DNA from: CAYWKU01 sp964459325
GTDB lineage: Bacteria > RBG-13-61-14 > CAYWKU01
Direction: 5' to 3'
DNA: 64,000 bases
NCBI GenBank assembly: GCA_964459325.1
Contig: CAYWKU010000016.1
Location: forward strand, 1-64,000
Shown: positions 50,924 to 60,200 of the stretch, in pieces
How positions within the stretch are numbered: position 1 is the first letter of the stretch
Layout of the letters: each line of letters begins with the position of its first letter
Program-made: the position numbers and the translations under genes
The notes under the pieces: generated by a model
Told to the model about the DNA's origin: nothing
Databases searched by the model: none
The model's input: the letters and a program-made list of their open reading frames with translations, nothing else

Positions 50924-51379
50924 ATGCTCGATAGAGAAGAAATAAAAAAGTATCTTCCCCAGAGGGAACCTTTTTTATTCCTGAACAGGGTAACCATTCT
51001 CGAAGAAGGAGAAAAAGCGGAAGCTTTCTACGCGTTTCCGAGGGATTCATTCTTCTTCAAAGGCCACTTTCCGGGAAAACCGATAGTTCCCGGAGTGTTG
51101 CTGGTGGAAGCCATGGCCCAGGCCGCCGGGGTGCTGGAATATAAATATACCGGCCTGACCTGGAAGGAGAAAGGCGCCCTGTTGCTCAAGCTGGACAAGG
51201 TAATTTTCAGAAAAACCGTGTTCCCGGAAGAAGAGCTTGCCATACTGGTGAAACGGGAGCACCGCCGATACCCCGTAACTCGATTTAAGGGTGAGCTTTA
51301 TCGGGGCGGCGAATGCTGCGCCGAGGCCGTTATTATGGCCGGTTTCACCGAGCCTTATCTCGCGGAGGAAGAAGGTTGA
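50924..51379 (+). CDS. fabZ: 3-hydroxyacyl-[acyl-carrier-protein] dehydratase FabZ
   Basis: The 151-residue FabZ begins IKKYLPQREPFLFLNRV and carries the active site GHFPGKPIVPGVLLVEAMAQ, with the catalytic His in GHFP and Glu in LVEAMAQ. It dehydrates 3-hydroxyacyl-ACP in fatty-acid elongation and competes with the Lpx acyltransferases for the same substrate, which explains its place between lpxD and lpxA. It lies four nt after lpxD and overlaps lpxA by four. Confidence 0.96.
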   Translation: MLDREEIKKYLPQREPFLFLNRVTILEEGEKAEAFYAFPRDSFFFKGHFPGKPIVPGVLLVEAMAQAAGVLEYKYTGLTWKEKGALLLKLDKVIFRKTVFPEEELAILVKREHRRYPVTRFKGELYRGGECCAEAVIMAGFTEPYLAEEEG

Positions 51380-52164
51380 CCGAAACCGGCGCATCCGTGC
51401 ATCCGAGTGCGGCGGTTGACCCCGGCGCTCAACTCGGGGAAGGGGTTCAGGTAGGCCCTTACGCCGTTATAGGACCTCATGTCCGGATAGGCAAAGATAC
51501 CGTCGTAAACTCGCATACGGTGGTGGAAGGGCACACCACTGTAGGAGAACGTAATTTTATCGGCCCCTTCGCCTCGCTCGGCCAGCCGCCCCAGGATACC
51601 AAGTTCAAGGGTGAAAAGACCGAGTTGAAAATAGGCGACGGCAACGTCATCCGGGAACAGGTCACCATCCACGTGGGAACCGCTACCGGAAGGGGAATAA
51701 CAACAATCGGGAATGATTGCTTCTTCCTGGTCGGCGTCCACATCGCGCACGATTGCATTATAGGAGACCGGGCAATAATCGCCAACGCCACTCACCTCGG
51801 CGGACACGTGGAAATAGAGGACGACGCGGTGATGGGAGCGCTAATCGGCGTCCACCAGTTCGTCAGGATAGGCAGGGTGGCCATGGTGTCGGCGAAGGCC
51901 GGTCTTCCCATGGATGTGCCGCCGTACACAATCGCGGCGGGAGACCGGGCAAGCCTTCGAGGCCTGAACAAAACGGGCATGGAAAGGGTGGATATTCCAA
52001 AGGAGCGACGCGCAGAGCTAAGAAAGGCTTACCGCATTATTTTCAAAAGCTCCCTGAAGCTGAAAGACGCACTGGAAAAAGCGAGGGAGGAAGTGCCTCC
52101 CTCGGAAGAGCTGGAGCATCTGATAAGTTTCATAAACAAATCGAGCAGGGGGATAACACGCTGA
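51376..52164 (+). CDS. lpxA: UDP-N-acetylglucosamine acyltransferase
   Basis: LpxA performs the first step of lipid A synthesis. The 262-residue beta-helix protein starts VHPSAAVDPGAQLGEGVQVG. GVHIAHDCIIGDRAIIANAT contains the catalytic His, and GVHQFVRIGRVAMV and the C-terminal helical part follow. The start is the TTG at 51376, overlapping the fabZ stop in TTGA, which places VHPSA at the normal distance. Whether it acts on UDP-GlcNAc or on a 3-amino analogue cannot be seen. Confidence 0.96.
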   Translation: MTETGASVHPSAAVDPGAQLGEGVQVGPYAVIGPHVRIGKDTVVNSHTVVEGHTTVGERNFIGPFASLGQPPQDTKFKGEKTELKIGDGNVIREQVTIHVGTATGRGITTIGNDCFFLVGVHIAHDCIIGDRAIIANATHLGGHVEIEDDAVMGALIGVHQFVRIGRVAMVSAKAGLPMDVPPYTIAAGDRASLRGLNKTGMERVDIPKERRAELRKAYRIIFKSSLKLKDALEKAREEVPPSEELEHLISFINKSSRGITR

Positions 52165-53000
52165 TGACAAAGCTGGGCCTTATTGCCGGCTCGGGGCAAT
52201 TTCCTCTTCAGCTTGCCGAGGCGGCCATAGCCTGCGGATGGGAACTGGTAGTGTTCGCCATCAGGGGTGAAGCGCAAGTCTCGGATTATAAACCGATAAC
52301 GGACTCCGTGCATTTGATAAGCGTCGGGAAATTCGGGGAATTCATGGAATTGGTCAAAGCCGAATATATCCGCGACGTGGTAATGGCCGGAAAGCTGCAA
52401 AAGAAGAACCTGTTCAACAACTTCCACCCCGATGAAAGGGCCCTGAAGATAGCGTCACGCCTGAAAAACAAGGCCGACGACACGCTGTTGGGAGCCATAG
52501 CCGAGGAGATGGCATCGGAGGGGATGACTCTTCATCCCAGCACTTTCTGCATCGAGAAGTTGCTGGCGCCGGAAGGGACGCTTACAGCTTCGGCCCCGAC
52601 CGAAGGACAGTGGAAGGACATCCGCTACGGGTGGGGTATAGCAAAGGAAATCGGCCGCATGGACATCGGACAGACTGTGGTGATAAAAGACTGCGCCGTT
52701 ATGGCCGTAGAGTCCATTGAAGGCACTGACGAGGCGATAATACGAGGAGGCAGCCTGGCATCCGGTGGGGCCACAGTCGTCAAAGTAGCCAAGCCGAACC
52801 AGGACGTCCGATTTGACATGCCCACAACAGGATTGAATACCATAGAATCGATGATAACCGGAGGGGCGAAAGCCCTGGCTATAGAGGCGGGGTGGACTGT
52901 GCTTCTGGATAAAGAAGAAGTGCTTGCCAGGGCAGATGCGGAAGGTATAGCTATTGTATCATGCAAGCATTCCGACATGATTGGAGAAAAGGAGCAGTGA
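52164..53000 (+). CDS. lpxI: UDP-2,3-diacylglucosamine pyrophosphatase LpxI
   Basis: LpxI replaces LpxH in many alpha- and deltaproteobacteria and cleaves UDP-2,3-diacylglucosamine to lipid X. The 278-residue protein begins MTKLGLIAGSGQFPLQLAEA and has VAVESIEGTDE-like MAVESIEGTDEAIIRGG and FDMPTTGLNTIESM, all family marks. The ATG at 52164 shares its first base with the lpxA stop (TGATG). lpxB, the next enzyme, is not in this window. Confidence 0.93.
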   Translation: MTKLGLIAGSGQFPLQLAEAAIACGWELVVFAIRGEAQVSDYKPITDSVHLISVGKFGEFMELVKAEYIRDVVMAGKLQKKNLFNNFHPDERALKIASRLKNKADDTLLGAIAEEMASEGMTLHPSTFCIEKLLAPEGTLTASAPTEGQWKDIRYGWGIAKEIGRMDIGQTVVIKDCAVMAVESIEGTDEAIIRGGSLASGGATVVKVAKPNQDVRFDMPTTGLNTIESMITGGAKALAIEAGWTVLLDKEEVLARADAEGIAIVSCKHSDMIGEKEQ

Positions 53001-53920
53001 CGGGTTCCGATGAAATACCGATGGCGGTCATCGGCGTAGGATACCTGGGACAGTGGCACGCCCGCAAGCTGGCCGGAATAGAGGGCATCAAGCTGACCGC
53101 CGTGGTGGACAGGGACTCCGACCGGTGCAACGGGCTTGCCGAAGAGCTGGACTGCACGCCAGTCGAGAATTACCGGAAGATTCCGGAGTTGGCGAAGGCG
53201 GCGGTGGTGGCAGTTCCCACTGTGGGGCACTTCGAGGTGGCCCGGCACTTACTGGAAAAGGGCATGGACCTCCTGGTGGAAAAGCCGCTGGGCGCCGACC
53301 TGGAAAAAGCCACCCTTCTGGCGGATAGAGCCGACGAAATGAACCTGATTCTCGCCGTAGGCCTGGTGGAAAGGTTCAATCCCGGAGTTATGGCCGGACT
53401 GGAGGCTATTGAAGAACCGAGGTGGATTGAAACCAGGAGGCTGGCCCCATTCAAGGAAAGAACCCGCGACGTGGACGTGGTGCGGGACCTCCTTATACAC
53501 GATTTGGACATAGCCTGCGCCATCGCCGGGACGGAGGGAGAAGTTGTGGAGGCGGTATCCACCAGCGAGCTTACCGGCATCCCGGACGCGGTGAGAACCT
53601 GCGTGAAGTTCGAAAACGGATTGGAGGCTTTTCTGCACGCCAGCAGGATGCATGACGGCGAGGTCAGGGATATAGAGGTTTACGACAAGCGCGGGCGGAT
53701 GCTTATCAACACCCGCACCCGCGCGGCGTTCCGTTTCAAACCGGGGCCTTTGGGAATGGAACCCTTCGCCCTTCCCACCGAAAGGAAGGACCCGTTGGAA
53801 GAGGAGTTGCGGGATTTCGCGGTGGCCGTTAAAAACCGCTCCCGCCCGCGGGTTACCGCCCGGGAAGGCATACGGGCCCTGCGGCTGGCAACCGATATTC
53901 TGAACCTTATCGGCGCCTGA
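52997..53920 (+). CDS. Gfo/Idh/MocA-family oxidoreductase in the lipid A cluster
   Basis: The 307-residue NAD(P)-dependent oxidoreductase has an N-terminal Rossmann motif AVIGVGYLGQWHARKL and the active-site lysine in VEKPLGADLEKA, with HDLDIACAI in the substrate domain. The position between lpxI and msbA recalls GnnA, a Gfo/Idh enzyme that oxidises UDP-GlcNAc at C3 for 3-amino lipid A. The partner aminotransferase GnnB is not adjacent, so the link is only suggestive. The start GTG at 52997 overlaps the lpxI stop and has AAAAGGAG upstream. Confidence 0.82.
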   Translation: MTGSDEIPMAVIGVGYLGQWHARKLAGIEGIKLTAVVDRDSDRCNGLAEELDCTPVENYRKIPELAKAAVVAVPTVGHFEVARHLLEKGMDLLVEKPLGADLEKATLLADRADEMNLILAVGLVERFNPGVMAGLEAIEEPRWIETRRLAPFKERTRDVDVVRDLLIHDLDIACAIAGTEGEVVEAVSTSELTGIPDAVRTCVKFENGLEAFLHASRMHDGEVRDIEVYDKRGRMLINTRTRAAFRFKPGPLGMEPFALPTERKDPLEEELRDFAVAVKNRSRPRVTAREGIRALRLATDILNLIGA

Positions 53921-53933
53921 GGCGAACGACGGA

Positions 53934-55703
53934 ATGAAACGATTCGCTCGAGTTTTCGCATACTTCAAGCCTTATCTGCCATGGTTGATGGTGGGCAGCG
54001 TATTCACCCTGCTTTTAAGCCAGGTGGACACGGCCACTGCGCTTTTCGTCAAGCCCATGTTCGACCAGTTGTTTCTTCACAAAAACATCGACTTTTTGTG
54101 GCTGGTTCCCGTTTTTGCCCTTGGGCTGGTGATTTTCAGGAGCGTCTTCGCCTATCTGTATGGCGCCTTTCTCGGTTACGTAAACGCCAAGGTAACCGTT
54201 AACATTCGCAACGAGATATACGAGAGCTACATGCAGGCCGCGATGAGATTCTACGACCACAATCCAAGCGGCGTGCTGTTGTCCAAGCTTCAAAACGACG
54301 CTTTCCGGATGCAGGATTCGGTCAGCATCGTCATGGGCTTTTTCAAACAGGCCCTTACGTTTCTGGGACTGGTGGCCGTCGTGTTCTATCGCGACTGGAG
54401 GCTGGCGCTGGTGGCGATTTTGCTGGTGCCGCTGGTGGGCATCCCGGTATCGATTCTGGGAAGACTCATACGCAAGCTCAGCACCAAGGGTATGGAAAGC
54501 ATGGCGGAGTTGAACACCCGGTTGCACGAAACCCTTTCCGGCATCAGGGTGGTAAGGGCTTTCGGGCTGGAAAAACGCCGCTCGGACAAGTTCGATAGAG
54601 AGAACGAGCGCTTCTACGGCTTTGCGCTCCGCTCCACCGCATATAACCTGATGACTTCGCCGGTGATAGAGTTCGTTACCACCTTCGGCGTGGCGGCGGT
54701 TTTGTATTACGGTGGGATGCAGGTCATCAGGGGCGATATAACCCCCGGCTCCCTGTTCAGCTTTATAACCGCCATAGGACTGATTTACGACCCGGTGCGC
54801 AGTTTGAGCAAAGTCAACAACCGGCTCCAGGTGGCGCTCGCCAGCGCGGACCGCGTATTCGACACCCTGGATACGCTGCCCGTAATCCCGGAGGCGGAAG
54901 ACGCCGTACCGCTGTCGTCTTTTTCCGAAAAAATCGAGTTCCGCAATGTCTGGTTTCGCTACCTGGACCCCGAAGGCGGAGAAACTCACGACGTGCTGAC
55001 GGGCGTGGACCTGACCGTTAACAAGGGTGAGATGGTCGCCGTAGTGGGTACCAGCGGAGCCGGTAAAACCACCCTGGCAAACCTGCTTCCACGTTTTTAC
55101 GATGTAACCTTCGGCCAGGTGCTCATCGACGGCCACGACATACGCTCGGTACAGGTCAAATCGCTGAGGGAACTGGTTTCCGTAGTGTCCCAGGAAACTT
55201 ACCTCTTCGACGACACCATAAAGGCCAATATCGCCTACGCCGTAAAGAGAGATGTCAACGACGAGGAAATACAAAGCGCGGCCAAAGCCGCCAACGCTCA
55301 CGACTTCATAATCGGCTTTCCCGACGGATATGAAACTCTGGTGGGCGAGCGAGGAGCCAGGCTCAGCGGCGGCCAGAAGCAGAGGCTGGCCATAGCCCGC
55401 GCACTGCTCAAGGACTCGCCCATACTTATCCTGGACGAAGCCACTTCCAGCCTGGATACCGAAGCGGAGAAGCTTGTTCAGGGCGCCCTGAACAAGCTGA
55501 TGGAAGGAAGAACCACGCTGGTGATAGCCCATCGGCTCAGCACCGTCCGCCGCGCTACAAAAATCGTGGTGCTGGAGGAGGGTAAAATAGTGGAAAGCGG
55601 GAAGCACGATGAGCTTATGAAAGCGGGCGGAATATACAAAAACCTGTACGACCTCCAGTTCGCAGCGGAAGACGCCAGCCTTCTCAGGCCGAATAGCTCT
55701 TGA
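53934..55703 (+). CDS. msbA: Lipid A export ABC transporter permease/ATPase (MsbA type)
   Basis: The 589-residue ABC half-transporter has six membrane helices (about 1-310) and a C-terminal ATPase with Walker A GTSGAGKTTLAN, signature LSGGQKQRLAIARA, Walker B PILILDEATSSLD and the H-loop AHRLSTV. Its place at the end of the lpx cluster supports a role in flipping lipid A-core across the inner membrane. It lies 13 nt after the oxidoreductase. Confidence 0.9.
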   Translation: MKRFARVFAYFKPYLPWLMVGSVFTLLLSQVDTATALFVKPMFDQLFLHKNIDFLWLVPVFALGLVIFRSVFAYLYGAFLGYVNAKVTVNIRNEIYESYMQAAMRFYDHNPSGVLLSKLQNDAFRMQDSVSIVMGFFKQALTFLGLVAVVFYRDWRLALVAILLVPLVGIPVSILGRLIRKLSTKGMESMAELNTRLHETLSGIRVVRAFGLEKRRSDKFDRENERFYGFALRSTAYNLMTSPVIEFVTTFGVAAVLYYGGMQVIRGDITPGSLFSFITAIGLIYDPVRSLSKVNNRLQVALASADRVFDTLDTLPVIPEAEDAVPLSSFSEKIEFRNVWFRYLDPEGGETHDVLTGVDLTVNKGEMVAVVGTSGAGKTTLANLLPRFYDVTFGQVLIDGHDIRSVQVKSLRELVSVVSQETYLFDDTIKANIAYAVKRDVNDEEIQSAAKAANAHDFIIGFPDGYETLVGERGARLSGGQKQRLAIARALLKDSPILILDEATSSLDTEAEKLVQGALNKLMEGRTTLVIAHRLSTVRRATKIVVLEEGKIVESGKHDELMKAGGIYKNLYDLQFAAEDASLLRPNSS

Positions 55704-55745
55704 CATCAGGCATATATTGACATAATTCTCCCAAAAGAGTAACAT
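55700..55745 (+). promoter_or_regulatory. Two overlapping sigma70-type promoters of ssb
   Basis: TTGACA (55700-55705) is followed after 17 bp by TAATTC (55723-55728). A second TTGACA (55717-55722) is followed after 17 bp by TAACAT (55740-55745). Both have consensus -35 boxes and lie 30-50 nt before the ssb ATG. The first begins at the msbA stop codon. Confidence 0.7.
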
Positions 55746-55775
55746 TAATTAAATCTCTTACAGGAAGGTTGAAAA

Positions 55776-56213
55776 ATGGCGGGAAGAAGCCTGAACAAAG
55801 TTCAGTTGATAGGAAACCTGGGACGAGACCCCGAAATTCGTTTTATCCCATCCGGAACGGCGGTGGTCAATTTCACCATGGCAACCTCCGACAACTGGAC
55901 CGACAAAGAAGGGAATCCCCAGGAAAAGACCGAATGGCACAAAATAGTGGCCTTTGGAAAACTGGCTGAGATTATAAATCAATACCTGTCGAAGGGAAGA
56001 AGGGTGTACATAGAAGGCCGCCTGCAAACACGCAGCTGGGAAGACAAGGACGGAAATAAACGAAACACCACCGAAGTGGTGGCTAATGAAATGATTATGC
56101 TGGACGGGCGGGCAAACAGTTATGAGGGGGGAGGCTCCCAGTCGCGGGGTAAGGACGCAGCCGAGGAGCCTCCGCCGGACGACTACGGTCCCGACGATGA
56201 AATCCCGTTTTAA
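55776..56213 (+). CDS. ssb: Single-stranded DNA-binding protein
   Basis: The 145-residue SSB has an OB fold from the N-terminus (SLNKVQLIGNLGRDPEIRF; EWHKIVAFGKLAEI; YIEGRLQTRSWEDKDGNKR). A short Gly/Ser linker leads to the acidic tip DDEIPF that binds partner proteins. GGAAGG precedes the ATG. It has its own strong promoters after msbA. Confidence 0.97.
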   Translation: MAGRSLNKVQLIGNLGRDPEIRFIPSGTAVVNFTMATSDNWTDKEGNPQEKTEWHKIVAFGKLAEIINQYLSKGRRVYIEGRLQTRSWEDKDGNKRNTTEVVANEMIMLDGRANSYEGGGSQSRGKDAAEEPPPDDYGPDDEIPF

Positions 56214-56240
56214 TTCCCCCGAAAGGTGCGCATGATATAA

Positions 56241-57209
56241 ATGGCGGACAGTAAAACCACCGAGGCAGGCACTAAGCAGAAATCCTCCCGGACTCAAAAA
56301 AAGCAGAAGGCGCCGGAAGACACCTGGCAGAAGGAAGCACGTCTGCTGAGCAGGATGATGATTGAAAACGCCGGGCGAATAGCCGAGAGGGTAAAAGCCC
56401 GTTCCGTTTTTTTATACGCGGACGCCTGCAGGGACTTTTCCGCCCTGGAAAAGCTGGTAAATAAGGTCAACGTGGTGGCAGTTACCAAGGAAGAAAAGGC
56501 CCTCCCCGAAGACTTGCGAAAGCAAACCAAGAATTACCTGAAAATTCCCAACATAAACCTCACCAGGATGGGCCAGGTCAAGGTGGCGGCGGTGATGGCC
56601 ATCAACGCCAATATGCTGGACCAGGGCGACAAGGCGGTTTTTATCAGCGGACTGAGCGAGTTGGGCGCTCTCGATTCGGTAATCGTGCTCGACATCGGGC
56701 GCGAGTTCGAGATGATGTCCAGCGCGGATGTGCGCAACCTTTCCGAAAACATCAAACCCGCCATTTTCGAAGCGGTGCTCAACCTGGCCGTCGAGCTGGC
56801 TCACCAGGGCCGGGAAGGCAAAAGCGTGGGAAGCACTTTTGTAATCGGCGATACGGAAACCACCCTGGCGCGCTCCCGCCAGTTGACCATCAACCCGTTC
56901 AAGGGTTACAGCGAAGACGAGCGCAATGTACTCGACCCGGAAGTAAAGGAAACGCTCAAAGAGTTTTCCACCATAGACGGCGCTTATATAATCCGCGAGG
57001 ACGGGGTGGTGGTTACAGCCGGCCGGCACCTGAACGCGGCTTTCGAAGAAGACAGCCTGCCCCAGGGGCTGGGAAGCAGGCACGCATCGGCGGCCGGCAT
57101 CACCAGCGTTACCAAGGCGACGGCCATAGTAGTGAGCGAATCCACCGGCGATGTCCGGATATTCCGGGGCGGCAAAATATTCCTCACCATCGAGAAGAGC
57201 GCTCGGTAA
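56241..57209 (+). CDS. Putative diadenylate cyclase (DisA_N/DAC domain, DacZ-like architecture)
   Basis: In this 322-residue protein a Lys-rich tail leads into an alpha/beta domain resembling the pyruvate-kinase C-terminal fold (about 40-200). The DAC domain (about 205-320) follows. The DAC motif DGA is in TIDGAYIIREDG; the usual RHR motif reads RHA in GLGSRHASAAG. This architecture matches the DacZ-type c-di-AMP cyclases of archaea and some bacteria. Loss of the second Arg could lower or change activity. A PgpH-like 7TM-HD protein in the same window could be the matching phosphodiesterase. GAAAGGTG is a likely ribosome-binding site. Confidence 0.8.
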   Translation: MADSKTTEAGTKQKSSRTQKKQKAPEDTWQKEARLLSRMMIENAGRIAERVKARSVFLYADACRDFSALEKLVNKVNVVAVTKEEKALPEDLRKQTKNYLKIPNINLTRMGQVKVAAVMAINANMLDQGDKAVFISGLSELGALDSVIVLDIGREFEMMSSADVRNLSENIKPAIFEAVLNLAVELAHQGREGKSVGSTFVIGDTETTLARSRQLTINPFKGYSEDERNVLDPEVKETLKEFSTIDGAYIIREDGVVVTAGRHLNAAFEEDSLPQGLGSRHASAAGITSVTKATAIVVSESTGDVRIFRGGKIFLTIEKSAR

Positions 57210-57263
57210 GAAAAAATTTTTAAATGGGTACACCGGATATGTCCCCCCTCAGGGAGAATAACC

Positions 57264-60200
57264 TTGCCGGACACCAACATTTCCCTCCCCGAAGACAGCC
57301 TTAAAGACACTCACTACATACTCGGCCTTATTTTACTGCCCTTATTTTGGTTTTTTCCGTACTGGCTCTATCCAATGGGAGTGGGAGACAATATTGTAGA
57401 GTTCCAACCTCACTTCGGATACATACTAGGAACAATTCGCTCTTTTCAGGACCCGCTGTGGAACCCGTTTCTTTTGAGCGGATTTCCCATCTCCGGCTAT
57501 CCGAGCGCCAGCGTTTACGATATTTTTACCTGGCTGTACCTCTTTTTACCCGTAAATGTGGCCGGCAATGTCCAGACTTTGTTGATGTACTCCGTCGCGG
57601 GCGTGGGATTTTACTTCTTCGGAAGAGCCATGGGCCTGACTCGACCCGGCTCATTTCTGGCCGGGGTAATATATTCCGCAGGCACCTACGGTCTCAGTTC
57701 CTTCGCCAGTATTCTTGCATACGGCGGTTTTGTGTGGGGTGGATGGATACTGGCGGCGCTGGAGAAACTCCGCCAGGCAAGGGGCCTGAGGTCCCGCTCC
57801 GGGTGGACTTTTCTGCTGGCGATAACCCTGGGCCTGCAATTGATGGCCGGGCATCCCCATAACTTCCAGCATACATGCATATTCGCGGGCATCTACGTTT
57901 TGTTTGTGGGCCTGGTTCACGAAAGGGGTAAATCCCGATGGGCGTGGATGGGATGTTCCCTGGCGGCTCTCATTCTGGCCCTGGGACTGGCACAGGCGAT
58001 AATCTTGCCGGGTATGGAATTGCAGCAGTTGAGCTGGCGCAAGGAGCTTCCTTACGAGATGTTTATGGGTGTATCTTACGACCTGCATGAGATGCTGGGA
58101 GGTATAATCCTTCCGGGTATTTTTCCAAAGTACCTGAGAATACCTTACCTTGGCGTTGTTTTTTGTTCTCTTGCCGGTTATGGAGTATTAAAAAATATCA
58201 GGGACTCGAGATACAAGGCTCTCGTTTTAATAACCATTTTCTCCATGATAATGATGTTGGGAGACAATACTCCCCTTCCGAAATTGCTTTATCAAATCCC
58301 GGGGTTGGACCTCGTGGGCAGCTCGAACCGATACCGCACCGAGTTCGCTTATGTGGTGGCGATTCTGGCCGGGGCGGGTCTTGATTATTTACTTAAAAAC
58401 GAGGTTTCTTCGTGGCTGAAATGGATAATAGCGCTTTCAGGGGTAACGGCGGTAGGAATAGCGGCTTCTTTGATAGGCGGAGAGTTGACCTACAAACACA
58501 TATTGGTGGAAATAATAACGGCATCGCTCATCATGCTGTTCATATACTTGAGGGTAGTCAGCCGCAAAAGCCGATGGCTGCCGGGGGCGCTGGCGGTCTT
58601 CTTGATAATTCCCAACTTCTACGTGGGCAGTTACCTGGCGTTTCCGGAAGGACGGGTGAATCCGGCCGGGACACCGGCCATACTCAAACATGTGCCGAAT
58701 CAAAAAGGGCATAACCGGCCGCCTTCGCGCATGCTGCCGGTGGTGGATATAACTAAAAGCGGCATGGCACTGATTCACAAAATCGGGGCTCAGAATTTTT
58801 CCGAACTTCATGGTATACATAACGCCGCCGGTTACCTGCCCCTGATTTCAAAAAGATACAAAGACCTCATGAACATGGACTTTATAGGTTTTCCCGGCAG
58901 GTTGAGAGAGTTGTTGGAAAAGCCGGCTATCATACCTGAAATTTTAAATATTCAATATATTATCATACCAAAAAGATATATCATGAATAATTTTTCCCGT
59001 CTCTTTACCTTTCCCGAACCGACGGAAGTCGGCGATACGACTTTTCTGGAGGAGTTATACATAGAGCTTAAGTCTGAAGATGAGTATTATTTTCAGTTCC
59101 CTGACAAAACGGCAAACGGTATAGCTCTGGTAACGACCTTGGCGAACTCTTCGAATGTTCCGCAAGGTAAGGAGGTGCTGTCCGTATTCTTGGGAAGCGA
59201 CGAAAATTCCACAAAAGAAATAACACTCAAGGCGGGCATAGATACCGCGGAGGCCAGGTACGGGAACATCGGCAGGAAAGAAGAGTTAACACTGAAGGTG
59301 GGTGAAATACCGTTTTACTACGATTACGACACAGTAATTTACCCCGGGCAGGATATGTCGTTGCATTTTTACGGTTATGAAGCAGAGGGTCTGGCCATGG
59401 TATCCTATCTCTTCATCGCCAGGAACGTTCCACAGGGACAAAAGGTGGCCGAGATAAAGGTGGTTACGAAGAACTCGGGCAATTTGACTTTTCCGGTTCG
59501 TGCGGGCATAGAGTCTTCTGAATGGAGCATAGAATACAAAAGCGGCGAAGTCCTTCACCGCAAGACGAAGGTAGCCGAAAACTTTCGTGACCAGCGGGGC
59601 GTAATCGGGCACAAGTATTTCTGCAGCTTCCAATTCGACAAGCCGGTGAAGGTAAAAAGTGTAGAAATATCAGTTGGTTCTAATGAACAAAAGGCCGGCC
59701 TTAACCTGAACCATCTCGCAATCATTGGAACCAAGGGCGGGTACAAGGAAGGCATGCTGCCGCACAAAGTCGCATCAATATTCCCCAAAAAATCCACTCA
59801 GGATGATATAAGGGACGCTTACCACCTGTATTACACTATCAAGAAATTCGATAAACCTATAAAAGTAGACTCCTGCAAATTCAGATGCCTCCTTGAAAGC
59901 AGAAATTCCGTGATAAGTATACGGGCAATGACTATGCTCCAACCATCCTCCGAAAAAGACTTCACGTTAAGCTACATCCATCATATGCTTGGACAGACGG
60001 AATTGTACGAGCGCATAGATACCCCCGAAGCGTATATATGGCGGAAGAAATCGCCTTCCCCCCGGGCATGGCTTACCTCAAGAGCGCTGTGGCTCAAGCC
60101 GGATAAGATACTGGAGTCGCTAAAAACGGGAACCCTGCCGAACGGTGAAAAATTCAATCCTTATCGTACCGCATTGCTGGAAAGGGAGGAAGACAAGCCG

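Noticed and set aside
54015..55745. 576-codon open frame on the minus strand
   Set aside because: Antisense to msbA, whose ABC motifs are unmistakable on the plus strand.
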